Assembly (NCBI GenBank): GCA_964016985.1
Contig: OZ024823.1
Location: 124,810,924 to 124,874,923, forward strand
Length of the DNA: 64,000 nucleotides
DNA from: Anodontia alba
Taxonomy: Eukaryota; Mollusca; Bivalvia; Lucinida; Lucinidae
Reading direction: 5' to 3'
Position numbers and translations under genes: made by a program. The notes under the pieces are model-generated. The model saw only the letters and a list, made by a program, of their open reading frames with translations, was not told where the DNA came from and made no database searches. This document shows positions 11,195-23,036 of the stretch, piece by piece (the first letter of the stretch is position 1; each line of letters starts with the position of its first letter).

Positions 11195-12905
11195 GTACAA
11201 GACAAAAAACTAGATAACCATAAATATAATAATATGAATGATAAGAAAGCACAAGCAAACATCATAATACTAAAATCTACATATAATCTTGTAGATCCGT
11301 TCAGGGACTTACATCCACGAGTAAGAAGATACACGTGGAGACGGAAATTACCTCTCAAGTAAGCTAGACTTGACTTTTTTTCTAATATGTGAGGATGTAC
11401 TTGCTTCAATAAACAAGTGTTCAGAACACTCAGTTATTATATCAAAAATTAACTTTTTAGAATTCATGAAAGGAAAGCCATTGCGGAAACATAACAGCTC
11501 ACTTCTTCAGGACATAGAGTTTATTAACCTAATTAATCAGAAATAATAACCAAAATTAAAACAGTATACAATATGGAAAATGTTAAAAATGTTAAAAATA
11601 TATCTGACGATAAAATTCTGATATCAGTTTTAAAGCAACGATCAGCTGCTTCTTGAAACACTTGATAAATGGTAAATAAGGGGCAAGTCAATATCCTACT
11701 CCAGCTATAAAAAGAAACAAGAGAAACAGCTTGAAAAGGGCCTCATAAAAGATATTGAATTAGCAGAACAAAACCTCACAGACGAAAACGTAAAAACTGT
11801 AGAATTGTTATGGGAAGAGCTGAGCACAATTCGAAAAAACTGAATTGCGAGAACTGATGAAACTGATGAAAAACCTACTAACTACTTTCGTAATTTTGAA
11901 AAGCACCACTCTACATCTAAAATTATACCAAAACTTGAAAAAAGCAATGACACCATTATAAAGGAACAAACAATGATTCTAAGAGAAGTTATTGAAAACA
12001 TTCTATGAAAATTTATAGTCTACTAAAGATGCAGACTTAATTGATGTAGATCTTAAACATGTTTTATTAAATGGCCAATGCCCGTAGTCCAGGTTTTACA
12101 GCAGAATGCTTTAAAGTGTTTTGGGGAAAATAGGATAATTTCATTCTAAGGTCACTAAATTATGGTTACATGAAAGGATAACTATCAGCAACACAACAGG
12201 AAGGAATAATAACCTGTATCCCCAAAGACAATAAACCCCGTCAGAGTATAATTAATCATAGGCCAATTTCTCTGATAAACTGTGTGTACAAAAATTGGAT
12301 CCGGGGCTATTGCTTACAGAATGAAAAACATTCTAAATAAACTTATTCATCAAGATCAAACTGGTTTCATCTCAGGTAGATACTTAGGTGGTAATATAAG
12401 ATTTATATATATTATGCACCATAATGAAAAAAAAAAAAAAAAAAAAAAAAAAATACTATAGAAGAATTGCTATTGTTTGTGGAGTTTGAGAAAGCATTTG
12501 ATTCTGTCTGTTGGTCATATATACATAAAGTTTTAGAACTCTTGGCTTTGGTGATTCTTTGAGTTCTGTAATTTTAGATGGATTAGAGAATTCTCTAAGG
12601 GATACTTTAAATGTGTTACATGATTTCTCTAAAATTTCAGGTTTAAAGGTTAATTTTGACAAAACACAAGTTGTGTTGATAGGGAAGAAAACCTCAATTC
12701 TGCGACTATAGTTAGTAGATGGAAATTATCATGGGATAAAACTGATTTCAAGCTCCTTTTAGAGGTATTAACTTTCATGTAGATATAGAAAAATCACAAA
12801 CATAAATTTCAAAGAAACAATACAAAAGATAAAGTCACTACTACAACTCTGGAATCGAAGATACGTAAAACAACTTGGAAAAATAACTGTTATTAAATAT
12901 TGCTG
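11195..12905 (+). pseudogene. Decayed L1/Tx1-like LINE ORF2 (endonuclease end plus reverse transcriptase)
   Basis: Conceptual reading in shifting frames gives the C-terminal endonuclease signature (LVDPFRDLHP, then YTWRRKLPLK at about 11330-11360). A TAA interrupts just before ARLDFF. A linker follows (KHNSSLLQDIEF near 11480; PSPGFTAECFKVFWGK near 12085-12130). Reverse-transcriptase motifs come next: RPISLINCVYK near 12260, QTGFISGR near 12358 and FEKAFDSVCW near 12485, then SGLKVNFDKTQVV near 12640 and LWNRRYVKQLGKITVIK near 12850-12898. The YADD catalytic box is missing because sequence is deleted near 12575. Several frameshifts, stops and an inserted poly-A run (12428-12453) show it is dead. 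It is 5'- and 3'-incomplete; no poly-A tail or target duplication was found. Confidence 0.82.
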
Positions 12906-13564
12906 AAACTTACAACGTATGATTATAACAGTAGAACTGTTTAACTACTGTCGAAAACTTTGGGGGCTTTCTGCCCTTGCCTTTGGGCTATATACTTGTA
13001 TACAATTGTGAAATCTTTAAATGTTTTCTCTGAAACAGCTTGGATAATTTTCAATACATAGTTCACACAGGGCATTCTGTCGAAAGGATATTGACAATTT
13101 GTTCAAATGGTTCTGCGCCATTCAACAAGGTGGCTGCCATGCCCATATGTGGTAAAACACTTAAAAATCTTCTTTTCTAGAACTAAGAAAGATCTGCAGC
13201 TGAAGCTTGGTATACAGCATCAGGGACTTAAAGCCTACTAGGTTTGTCGCGCTCTCTCGTTTGCTCGATCTCTCTATCTCTGTATGTGCGCACTCTTTGG
13301 CTCGCTCGCTCTCTGTGCGTGTGTTTGTATGTGTGTGTGTGTGTTTACGTTTTCGAATAACTTTTAATGGTTTGTCATTTCTTGATTACGTTGTGCCGTC
13401 CGTAGAACGTGTATAAACTTTGTTTATATGTTTAGATGTGTATACAGTTGAGCCGCGTCGCGGGATAAAAGGCTTTTCGGACTTCCCGTCGAATCAACCT
13501 TTCTGTGCGCATGCCCAGATCCTTAGAAAAGCCACATGTCTAGTACTTTGACTGAAGTTTTACT
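12906..13564. other. No gene seen; short (GT)n near 13316-13346
   Basis: The sequence is unremarkable apart from a CT/GT-rich stretch at 13240-13346. Confidence 0.55.
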
Positions 13565-13656
13565 TTGGACAACCGCTTACACGAGCGAACAGCATAGGTT
13601 CTTGCGAGACTGCGCAGATGCGCAGGCTCGCCTGAACCTTTGCTCTTTGCATATGC
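13565..13656. mobile_element. Family B hairpin
   Basis: AGGTTCTTGCGAGACTGCGC pairs with GCGCAGGCTCGCCTGAACCT around 13612-13622. Confidence 0.65.
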
Positions 13657-13978
13657 TTCAATTGATCTTTTCCCATGATGCAGCTCAGTTGTGCCCTACC
13701 ATAAATAAGTAGAGGATCATCAGAGTTCTCTAATGAACACACAAAATGAATACCCCTCTGGAGTAGCCAACAACATAGCCTATCGTCTGCAGATGACACT
13801 TCTAAAGAGCAGAAAATTGAAAAGCTAATCCCTAATTGATACCTTGTCCATAATTGGTTTGTGCTGCTGGACTGCAGCTGTCTCGAACAAGTGGTATGTG
13901 CAGTTGCAAGGCACTGAGTACAATTGGCAGACACTACATATTATTGTCTCCTTTCTGAAAAGAGGTACATACTTAAAG

Positions 13979-14089
13979 GAAAAAAACAACAACAAAAAAA
14001 AAACAAAAAAACAAAAAAAAAAAAAAACAAAACAAAAAAACAAAACAAAAAAACAAACAAACAAAAAACAAAAAAAAAAAAAAAAACAA

Positions 14090-14133
<44 letters not shown>

Positions 14134-14157
14134 AACAAAAAAACAACAACAAAACAA
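13979..14157. repeat. Low-complexity A-rich tract with scattered C
   Basis: Nearly pure A with single C interruptions. The poly-Lys and poly-Phe open frames across it are artefacts of composition. Confidence 0.95.
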
Positions 14158-14328
14158 TTCTCACTCTGCATGGGAGCAAATTCTTTCCTTTTAGAATAGA
14201 CAAATAGACCCATTTTCAAAAGCGGATTGATGTGTTGGAGGGCAGACTGAAAGTTATAAAAGATGGCAAAAAATCTGTCAACAGCATTAAGGACTTTTAA
14301 AGGAAATCCGCTGATCCCTTGAGTTCGG

Positions 14329-14449
14329 CGTGTGTATGTGTGTGTGTGGGGAGGGGGGGGGGGGGGCGGGGGGGAATGGGGGGAAGGGAGGTTGGCGCGC
14401 GCGCACGCGCGCGCGTGTGTGTGTGTGTGTGTGTGTGTGTGGGGGGGTA
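14329..14449. repeat. (GT)n / poly-G / (GC)n compound repeat
   Basis: The order is a GT run, a G-rich block, a GCGCGCGC stretch (potential Z-DNA), a second GT run and a G run. Confidence 0.95.
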
Positions 14450-14824
14450 TTCCCTTTCTGTTCAATATATTGCTCTTTGAGAGGGTATACGCTCGTATGC
14501 TAGGGAATCATAATAGTGTTGTTTATGTTTTTTTTTGTTTTTTTTTTTGTTTTGCTTTTTTTTTAATTTTCTAATACATTGTATAGATTGTTTTCAAATT
14601 TTGAGAAGAGACTGGGCAAAACATCCATCGTCGAGTGCCCTCTTTGATATGTGTAGACACACCTTTAATGGCTCCATTTTTGTCTTTGGTTGGAATTGCA
14701 GAAGAGATTCTTTAGCAACATAACAACAACTGCATGTACATTATGTTAGCATGCCTATATGACCTGCATACAGCTCAGGTGAAGCCACCGCTTTTTCAAC
14801 CATTTTCTTATATCATAAATAAAT
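14450..14824. other. No gene seen
   Basis: T-rich at 14526-14570; otherwise unremarkable. Confidence 0.6.
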
Positions 14825-14891
14825 CATATGCTGTGGGTACTCATTAGAAGCGCCTCGTGGAGGCGCTTCTAATGAGTACCCACAGCATATG
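14825..14891. repeat. Perfect 32-bp-arm palindrome with 3-nt loop
   Basis: Arms 14825-14856 and 14860-14891 are exact complements (CATATGCTGTGGGTACTCAT outward, GAAGCGCCTC inward). The middle matches the family A core in layout, but the flanks are unlike family A. Confidence 0.95.
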
Positions 14892-15512
14892 TTTCTATGG
14901 AGAAGTAAGAAAAATATGTAGCGAGGTATCTCTCTTTTCTAGAACTATGGAAACAGCGATATTGTCATTATATAATACGGAGATAGCGCGTACAATTTTG
15001 TCCTTTCGTGCATTAAGACATATTTGTGTATCGTAAAAGATTGATAGAAATAACAGATCAAATGGAAATCGGATTAAAAAGCTGAAAAATGTTAAAAAAA
15101 ATGCTTTATAATAAATGTGCACCCCAATATATCCCAATTTGCATTACATATTATAGGGAACATGGGGCCTACATTACGTATACTTGTTGACGTAAAATGA
15201 TTTTCAATATTTGCCATTTTGATAGAAGACTTTAGCACAGACGATAATTTCCCATTCTTTTGGTATGTCTCAGAATCGGGGACTCATCAAGATTTCTCTA
15301 ATAAAGTTTAAAATTTAAGCTGATGAAACTGATCATAAAGCCAGTAAATTGATTACTACCGCACCCCCCCCCCCCAACCACCTCGCCCCCATCCCCCACC
15401 TCATCTATAATGGAATGCCTTTCTGAGAACATACAAATGTTTGTCAATAATTGCCCACCCCAAGAAAATACCGCGAATAACTGCCATAGGCGTAGCGCTC
15501 AATATATACTCA
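14892..15512. other. No gene seen; poly-C at 15363-15376
   Basis: AT-rich sequence and a C-rich run; no splice-bounded frame. Confidence 0.6.
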
Positions 15513-15680
15513 TTTGTGCCGCGTCAAGCGAAAAAGGGCCTTCGAACGAAAATGCGCTTTTAGATCACTCTGCGCATGCGCAGAGTATCATCCGAGCCTT
15601 TGCTCTCCATTCATACATTCTGTACATAGTATATACTGATTCTGATAGCGGACAGTGAAGGCACTGATCAGACTGTGCGT
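15513..15680. mobile_element. Family B MITE, partial
   Basis: It has GTGCCGCGTCAAGCGAAAAA at the left and a CTCTGCGCATGCGCAGAG palindrome near 15570. The right end is decayed. Confidence 0.65.
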
Positions 15681-15699
15681 TTGGATTTTACCCATTTAA

Positions 15700-16140
15700 T
15701 GCAGATATCTGCATTTCAAATACAGATATCTCTTTTAATAAATGCAGACATCTGTAATTATTGGAATTACGAAATATCTTTAATTGAAATTCAGATATCT
15801 GTTATTGAAATAGAGATGTCTCTAAATGAAATAAAGATATTGGCATTTGAAATACTGACAACTCTATTCTCGATCATAAGATAGATATCTGCATTTCAGT
15901 TAGATATTCGGTATTTACATTTCAAATACAGTTATCTGCATTTTAATTAGATATATCTCTAATTTAGCCGAATTTTGGATATCTGCATTCAAATTACAGG
16001 TATATATAATTGAAATGCTTATATCTGTATTTGAAGTAAGATATCTGAATTTCTAAATTAAATACATATATCTGTATTTCAGTTACAGATGTCTGCATTT
16101 CAGAGATATCTGTATTTATGACTGAAATAGAGATATTTCT
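15700..16140. repeat. GATATC-rich degenerate array
   Basis: Roughly 14-20-bp modules alternate palindromic CAGATATCTG-type words with ATTTCAAAT-type spacers, in both orientations. A second array lies at 63215-63660 and a trace at 61862-61920. Confidence 0.88.
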
Positions 16141-16191
16141 ATACACCTCACTTATGGGAAACTGATAACTCCATCCTCAATATTTTATGCG

Positions 16192-16284
16192 CACCGTTGA
16201 CCGGTTACAAAGTACCAATGTGACGGAGTCGCCGATATTTACATGAGCACCATTCACCGGTTACAAAGTACCAATGTGACGGAC
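16192..16284. repeat. Direct repeat, two copies offset by ~57 bp
   Basis: ACCGGTTACAAAGTACCAAT, with flanks, occurs near 16200 and again near 16257. Confidence 0.85.
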
Positions 16285-17489
16285 GGCACAGTTCGCTCCC
16301 TTACAGACCCGTCGCCACAAACATCCTGTATATTTGGTTGCAAACAAGCATACATAAACTTTATTCACAGAGGCCACCATCTTTGTTGTAGCAAAAGACA
16401 GCTTGAGAACAGTCTCTTCTCTGCCCTTTTCTGTGGTTAGTAGGACCACGGCTAAGGCAACATTTTTTTAGAGATTACTATTGAGCGCGGGATTTGTACC
16501 GATTTCTGGTGGCCTCTCATAGTTTAATGTACTGGATGGTGTCTGCTTCAGCAAAATGATAATAATAATAAAAAATATGAAGATTCCCGCAATTTTCTGC
16601 GCGATTTTCATTTTTTCCGGACTTAAAGGTATCTAAGAAGATGTTTTTCGTTCATTTTTCTCCGACATGAAAGCAAGGTATCAAATTTATTGATAAAAGT
16701 TCAATGATACCAGTGCTTACACGTTTCAAGGGAAACAACTCAGCTTATACGTTACCGAGGCTAAACAAGAGAAACAACTCAATCACCAGATAGCATTATG
16801 TTGGCAAATAATGCTAGTCGTATTCTTTAAATATCTTATTCTGATAATAATCGTAGAAAGTAAGTAGTTTGTTATTGTTTGCATGTTCTGAAGCAGAACT
16901 TAGTCTAACTGTTCTAACAGTACGCAATGATCTGCTACAAAACGTCCCTCCAATATCTGAGAAATATATGTCAAATTCGTCAATTCGAGCAATACCTCTT
17001 ACTCATCTTTTACTAGGACACGCAGAATATTTAACAGGTGAGTTAATGGCTCGCACCTTGTGAATTTTGACCCTCCTCGTCCCCCACTTTGTGTCTCATT
17101 GGGGGAGCCTCCTCTATTGCCAATTCCTAAAATCACCTCTACTTGTTAGACAAACGCTGTAGGTTTGGTGTGCTTTACTGGAGTACTGGAGTATTCATAT
17201 TTGTCAGCCGATAATGTACTCAATAAGATAAAAACTTTCTTCAAAAGTTTGACGTTTTCTTTGATTTTGTTCATTTACTCGCTATTTATAAGCATCGGAG
17301 TGCATAAAGCTAATATGTTTACATACAGAATTTAGCGTTATCAGCGTTAGCAGGGAACTATTTTGGGGGCGAGTTTAGTCTTTAGTAGGTATTTTCAGTT
17401 GAACGGATAGTTGAAATGCGGTATAGTAAATCTGGTGGCGGTAAACCGCCCCCAAAAATGTTTATCTCTTTCATTATAGCGACTGCTCT
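16285..17489. other. No gene seen
   Basis: No repeat family or supported exon is recognised. A short inverted pair (TTTTGGGGGCG near 17362 and CGCCCCCAAAAA near 17446) is present. Confidence 0.55.
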
Positions 17490-17713
17490 TTAACCAATTT
17501 ATGCCTGGTGTCCCATAAAAAGGACAATAGCAAACAGTGTAGACCCAGATCAGACGCTGCAGAACGCAGCATATGATCAGGATCTACACTATTTTAAGTT
17601 AATACAAGAAATTTTAAAACCTGGTAATAATGAAAACATCAGATTCCCCTCTATTGGTAATGGACCTAACCGAAGAGTTAAGGTAGAAGAGTCCATTCAG
17701 CATAAATGGGAAA
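17490..17713 (+). mobile_element. Family D1 MITE, right TTAA lost
   Basis: Left TTAA, a CAATTTATGCC terminus and the CAAACAGTGTAGACCCAGAT core are present. The right end reads CATAAATGGG followed by AAAA. Confidence 0.8.
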
Positions 17714-17754
17714 ATTCCACAGACTACAAAATGTCGAGAATGTACATGTAGTTT

Positions 17755-17792
17755 ATAATAATAATAATAATGATAATAGTAATAATAAAAAA
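17755..17792. repeat. (AAT)n microsatellite
   Basis: Imperfect AAT/AATG triplets. Confidence 0.85.
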
Positions 17793-18170
17793 TCTCCAGG
17801 ATGTTTGCCTCTTTTCTGAGGTCTGTTCAACATGTTTTTATGTCTGAATCGTCAATAATTCAGACAGTTCTACAGCAGATATGGGCACAATCGGTTACTT
17901 GAAAACAAAACAGTTTTCAAGACAGTTCGTCTGGTGAATGTATTGCCTTTACACCGGTCTAGACCTTGCAAACAATATGTGGTCAGTGATTTTTGAACTT
18001 TTCAGGGACACTACTGTCAGCCAAATACCTAGTTTTTACCATCCGAACCTAAAACATAAAACAAGAAATCTACTAAAGAATAACTGCAAATATGTATAAC
18101 GTATATATGAAAAAAAACAAAACAAAACAAAACAGTGTTGGCCTCTAACGAATTTGCCCCTCTAGTGTAG

Positions 18171-18280
18171 CCCCAGTAAACGCACAACCTCACAACAACG
18201 TCGTTACAACGTCGCTGCAACGTCGTGACGTTGCAGCGACGTTGTAACGACGTTGAGGCGACGTTGTGCGTTTGCTGGGG
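18171..18280. mobile_element. ~110-bp palindromic element, CCCAG ends, CGACGTTG-rich arms
   Basis: The arms of about 54 bp (CCCCAGTAAACGCACAAC ... GCTGCAACGTC) are nearly perfect complements. A half copy lies at 24487-24542. Confidence 0.9.
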
Positions 18281-18432
18281 CACCAATTTTGGAAGCGATA
18301 CTAGAGATTTCCTTCCAGTTGTTTTACAAGATGTACATTATCAACTACCACTGTCTTGGCAAGTTCAGCTGACGGAATCTTAAACTCCTGTGGACACAAA
18401 AGTCACTAAACTGCATGATAGCACAAACTAAC

Positions 18433-18701
18433 CATCTCGAAAACACGCCTATATAATTTTGACCCCCTTAAAGCCCACTTTTATATAGTAAAACTGGGGT
18501 TTACAGGGGTATACATTATTCTGCTCAAAACATAGATTGAGGGTACTCGTTAGAACCGCCTTGACGAGGCGGTTCTAACGAGTACCCACAATCTATGTTA
18601 TGAGCAGAAATATGAAAAATATCAGAATTTTTTTATCTGAAAAATTGTCATTTTCGGTGGTAAAATGTTCAGTGTATTTGAATAGGCATGTTTTCGTAAT
18701 G
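18433..18701 (-). mobile_element. Family A MITE
   Basis: It has A-type ends and core (GAACCGCCTTGACGAGGCGG near 18560), in reverse orientation. A (CT)n tract starts 14 bp beyond the right end. Confidence 0.9.
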
Positions 18702-18714
18702 CTTGCCCCCCATC

Positions 18715-18750
18715 TCTCTCTCTCTCTATCTCCTTCTCTCTCTCTCTCTC

Positions 18751-18808
<58 letters not shown>
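18715..18808. repeat. (CT)n(TGTC)n(CT)n microsatellite
   Basis: A compound simple repeat about 94 bp long. Confidence 0.96.
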
Positions 18809-18810
<2 letters not shown>

Positions 18811-19711
18811 ATGTAGTTGGGACAAATTTCGTTTTTCATATGTTACTTTTCTTTTTATCGATTTTCTCAATTTAATTTTCCCGTTCTTTTTTTTTCTCTG
18901 TAACCTTGCTAATAAATGTCTGACGTCTGCCAAACGGTATTTTCAGAGTTTTGTAAATGTTATAGTTTCATATTCATTTAGCATGCGAGTTGTAACGATT
19001 TTCGGCACTTTTTTGAAAAGTTACGCTTTCTGTGCATCCAGTTTGGACACGCTATTTAAATAAGAGACATATTATAGTTAAACATGCAATTTTATTCCAA
19101 CATTGCGTGACTAACTGTAGTTCATGAATACGGATCGTACGTAATTTAGAATAAGTATATTTACTGCGGATATAAAGTTTTGTAAAAGTCCTCCTCTTCT
19201 GTTCTATGTTATCGAATAAAACATTGCTCAATATTTGTTAATAACAGTAATTGGGAGATTGGGAGCAATTTTTTTTTTCAAAGTTGACCCCTTTTTCAGA
19301 AGAGCCTTGTGCAAGAAAGCAAATAGGAAGTGGCACTCTCCCTTGTTAAAATGTCTGAAAATCTACCACAGTTTTTCAGTTCCCTTTAATGTACATACCT
19401 GGTACTTTTGCTTTATATGTTATACTATTTTCCCAACTGTATACATGTAACCGCCAAAACCTTCTATATTGAATGAATGAACATCGGGAACATGTAAGGT
19501 GTTTTTTTTTGCCTCCAGTTACTGTATCGAAATCAATGTGTTTTAAGGAAAACGCATGGTTGGTGAAGAATATATCTAAGATGAAAGATCTTGAGAAGCC
19601 GTGCAATTTTATGTAAATTTGATCATCAACATCGGATTACCAAGGTTTGATGATTAAATGTGCATCTACGGGAGTCGCCATATCGAATATTATGACGTCA
19701 TATAACCTTAA
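18809..19711. other. No gene seen; short dispersed repeat near 19255
   Basis: TTGGGAGCAATTTTTTTTTT followed by CCCCTTTTTCAGAAG at 19257-19305 is a short repeat also seen near 14170, 22585, 23215, 29215, 50630 and 59600. Confidence 0.6.
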
Positions 19712-19930
19712 TTAACACATTTGTGCCTAGCGTCCCAAAATGGAACACTGGCAAACAGTGTAGACCCAGATCAGACGCCACAGAACGCGACGTCTGATCA
19801 AGGTCTACACTGATTGCATTAACTACATGTACAGGCATTTCAAGAAAACATGGTAATAATCAAAACTGATCAGACACCCCTTTAACCGGAAATGGACTGG
19901 TCCAAAGAGTTCAGGTAGAAGAGCACTCAT
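19712..19930 (+). mobile_element. Family D1 MITE, right end truncated
   Basis: Left TTAA with ACATTTGTGCC and the hairpin core. The right terminus is lost after TTCAGGTAGAAGAG. Confidence 0.8.
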
Positions 19931-19971
19931 TTTTGCAAACAATATTCAACCGCATTTATTGTTTTTTTTGT

Positions 19972-20262
19972 TTAACTCATTTATGCCAAATGTACTCTTC
20001 TACCTCAACTCTTTGGACCGGTCCATTTCCAGAAGCTGACAACTGCCCTTCTTGAATTAGCGGAAGGGAAAGACTGACCATAGAAAATATTTCATGATCA
20101 CTCTCAACAAAAGAATGTTCCCTGGACCCGGCTGGGATCGAACCCTCCTGATCACCAGTCGGACGCGCATCCGACTCAGCCACCGAGGCCGTCTATTGCT
20201 ATGTTTTATAAAACTACCTGTATCTATAGGAAACAGTGTAGACTCTGATCAGACGCTGGACT
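19972..20262 (-). mobile_element. Family D1 MITE interrupted by a SINE
   Basis: The TTAA-CTCATTTATGCC end and CTCTTCTACCTCAACTC tail run to 20031. The element resumes at about 20195 (ATGTTTTATAAA, then AACAGTGTAGACTCTGATCA) after the SINE. It is truncated in the central hairpin. Confidence 0.75.
20032..20192 (-). mobile_element. tRNA-derived SINE, 3' part missing
   Basis: The head at 20118-20192 contains box A (TGGCTGAGTCGG on the minus strand) and box B (GGTTCGATCCC). The body ends where the copy at 7235 reads GGGCAGTTGTCAG. Confidence 0.88.
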
Positions 20263-20394
20263 TCGATGTTTGCCAACGTCCTTCTCTTTCTCTGTCCGTT
20301 ACATTTAGCCATGATCAACTTTTGGTACATGAAGCTTTTAACTCTGACCATTCTACATGTAAGGCGGTGATTCTGGTGTAGATTGTTTAATTTG

Positions 20395-20935
20395 TAAGGC
20401 GTTGTGGCTGCTCGCTGCGGGTTTAGTCTAGTTGGTTGTCTTATTGTTGTGTTTGATGAATCCTGTCTGGCATTGTAATCGCAAAGTTGGGAGGAATGGG
20501 GTGAGGGCTGCAGCCATGGTTGCTTTTGTTTTCTCCGGTCTGTGGCTTGTGTACTGTCTGTCATGATTTGTTTGCTCTTCCTCTTGACATTACGAAAACA
20601 CACCTATTCAAATATATTGAAAATTTTACAACCAGTAAAATGAAAATTTTCAAATAAAAAAATCTGATATTTTTCATATTTCTGCTCAAAACATAGATTG
20701 TGGGTACTCGTTAGAACCGCCTCGCCGAGGCGGTTCTAACGAGTACCCACAATCTATGTGTTTGAGCAGAAATAAGAAAAATAATGTTTACCCCTGTAAA
20801 CCCCAGTTTTACTATATAAAAGTGGGGTTGAAGGGGATCAAAATTATATAGGCATGTTGTCGTAATGATGTCACTGATAGGCTATGATCTGTAATTGTGG
20901 TTATTACTGAACATCTTCTATACTGAGATCATAAT
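20395..20935. repeat. Family H dispersed repeat holding a family A MITE
   Basis: GTTGTGGCTGCTCGCTGCGG ... GTACTGTCTGTCATG and TCACTGATAGGCTATGATCT are shared with copies at 25177-25540 and 41870-43530. The family A insertion splits it. Confidence 0.75.
20588..20867 (+). mobile_element. Family A MITE in family H
   Basis: CATTACGAAAAC ... CGTAATG ends with a core near 20727. Comparison with the empty site in the family H copies (CTCTTGGTGTCACTGG) shows at most about 1 bp duplicated at the target. Confidence 0.92.
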
Positions 20936-20947
20936 ATCACTTAAAAA

Positions 20948-21025
20948 TACACTCGAACCTCAGTAGCTCGAACACCGATGGCTCGTTTACTACGGTTAAT
21001 TCGAACTCGTTTTCGAGTCTCTGTA
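20948..21025 (+). mobile_element. Family P1 (pogo-like) MITE fragment
   Basis: TACACTCGAACCTCAGTAGC and GGTTAATTCGAACTCG match the left end of the complete copy at 50824. Confidence 0.7.
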
Positions 21026-21809
21026 TTTATTTATTTATTTTTTGAGTTTTTAGAATATAATTAAATGTTCAAAACAGTGACATTATTGGAAATGGTTTTG
21101 AAAGCTTTAGACATCTTTACATTTCTTAGTTGTTATATGATTCGATTTTGATCCAGTTTGCAGTACAATGGTAGATTTGTCAATACTAGATACTAGATAG
21201 ATTCTTTCCCAACTTTGTTTTCCCTTTTAAACAAAATATTTCCTTCCAGGTCAGGAGATTTTCACTCAGGTAATTTCTGCTACATTCTGTAGCTGTTTAT
21301 ATCTAATTGCTGTTATTTCATCCACGTCTAAAGGCCATTTGAGAAAGCAAGTCTTTGCAGTCACAATTGAGCTGGTGCACAACATTTCCTATGAATGGGT
21401 CAACATTTCAGACGATCTAGTATATGAATGGATCCGTTTTTCCAAAGGCCAGGTATATGAATGGGTTTAGGTTTCGAAATACTAGCTCGAACACCCGTAC
21501 CATAATTACCCCCAAGTTACCCTTGCCCCCCCCCCCCCCACCCCCCGAGTGACTGGGTGGTAAAAGCTCAACACAAACAAACAAGTCTGATCTGGGTCTG
21601 CTTCGCTTCCTCGAAGAAAATACTTCATTGAGCCGTAGAAAAAAGTACATGCGCCGAAATGGAAGGAACAAATGTGAAAGAAGATTAATCTTAATGACCT
21701 TTACATAAGCTGTGAGAGATTGAATGAGCGGTGTGGAACTAAATCATTCTCTTCCAGCACATACATACATGTATACGGAATACGCAAGTTCAGATCGGCA
21801 TGTTCAGTC
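21026..21809. other. No gene seen; poly-C and a SINE tail remnant
   Basis: A C-rich run lies at 21527-21546. GTAAAAGCTCAACACAAACA at about 21557-21582 is a leftover SINE 3' tail. Confidence 0.55.
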
Positions 21810-21975
21810 AAGTCTTTGCGGTCCGTCCAAACATCCTACATTGTATTTATGATTCACTAAGCGGACTGCGAGGGTAATGAATTGACTGTGCAAGAAAGCC
21901 TTCTGATCTGGATTCTCGTTGTCCGCGTATGCCTCGAACATGCCTTTTCGCAAGGCGCGGCCCGATTGAAAACTA
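21810..21975. mobile_element. Family B remnant
   Basis: GTCTTTGCGGTCCG at the left and CTTTTCGCAAGGCGCGGCCC at the right are decayed family B ends. Confidence 0.5.
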
Positions 21976-22234
21976 GGCATTATAAACAAATGAGACATTG
22001 CTGTGAATTGACTTTAATTTGGTATTACTGGCGCTAAACTGAACGAATTCAAAGCAACCCAGATTTCAAACTAATTTGTTTAAGTCGGTTTAAGGCATAA
22101 GAAAGGAAATGAAAAGATTTTTTGCAACATTTTCAAAGAGTGCTAATTTTAAGGCTAAAGACAGAGTGACTCCGTGTAGCAGTGCGTTTTCCTGGTGGCA
22201 ACAACATAATTCCGTTTCAATCAGTTGAAGAGAA

Positions 22235-22509
22235 CATTACGAAAACACGCCTATTCAAATATATTGAAAATTTCACCACCAAAAACTGAAAGTTTTCAGA
22301 TAAAAATTCTGATATTTTTCATATTTTTGCTCAAAACATAGATTGTGGGTACTCGTTAGAACCGCCTCGCCGAGGCGGTTCTAACCAGTTCCACAATTTA
22401 TGTTTTGAGCAGAAATAAGAAAGTAATGTATACCCCTGTTAACCCCAATTTTACTATATAAAAGTGGGGTTTAAGGGGATCAAAATTATATAGGCATGTT
22501 TTCGTGATG
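22235..22509 (+). mobile_element. Family A MITE
   Basis: Complete ends CATTACGAAAAC / GTTTTCGTGATG. The right arm of the core has small changes (AACCAGTTCCACAATTTATG). Confidence 0.92.
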
Positions 22510-22846
22510 GGATACGCTTACAGATTTTGCGCCATTTTTGACAGAGGCGACTATTCCGACCTCCTGTTTGCTATTTGCCCCCACGGGAAGCAATTTTTTC
22601 CTTTTATAATAGAGCCCATTTTCAGAAGGGAACAAAAATAAGTTTGACTGAATTGTCTCCTTTGAAAATGTATTAATTCTTCTTAATTATTTTCCGATAC
22701 CATACTAACTTAATTCCATTGTTGGTTTTCAGGGCCATTTAGAAAATATAACACGCGTTTAGAAACCGTAGTAGAATAATATAGTGCAAAATGGTTACAG
22801 TTTGTGGTTAAGTGATTAATTTACTCTTCGGAAAAGTTGTAAGAGT

Positions 22847-22966
22847 TTGTGGAAAAAAAAAAAAAAAAAAAAATGTCATACAAAAGCAACAAAACAACAA
22901 CAAGGCAAACTAACAAACTATAAAATAATAATAATAATACAAAAAACAAAACAAAAACAACAACAA

Positions 22967-22998
<32 letters not shown>

Positions 22999-23036
22999 AA
23001 CAACACAAAAAAAAAAAAAAAAAAAAAAAAATACAA
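22847..23036. repeat. Low-complexity A-rich tract with C
   Basis: Composition like 13979-14157; a poly-T run follows at 23109-23129. Confidence 0.95.

Noticed and set aside
13207..13416. 69-codon plus-strand frame with a hydrophobic stretch
   Set aside because: CT/GT-rich sequence gives Leu/Ser/Val/Cys runs; no splice or homology support.
13560..13934. 124-codon minus-strand frame with several cysteines
   Set aside because: It overlaps a family B hairpin, the cysteine spacing matches no known pattern, and no splice sites frame it.
13941..14465. 174-codon minus-strand open frame rich in Phe
   Set aside because: It crosses poly-T and GT/G-rich low complexity; the length is due to composition.
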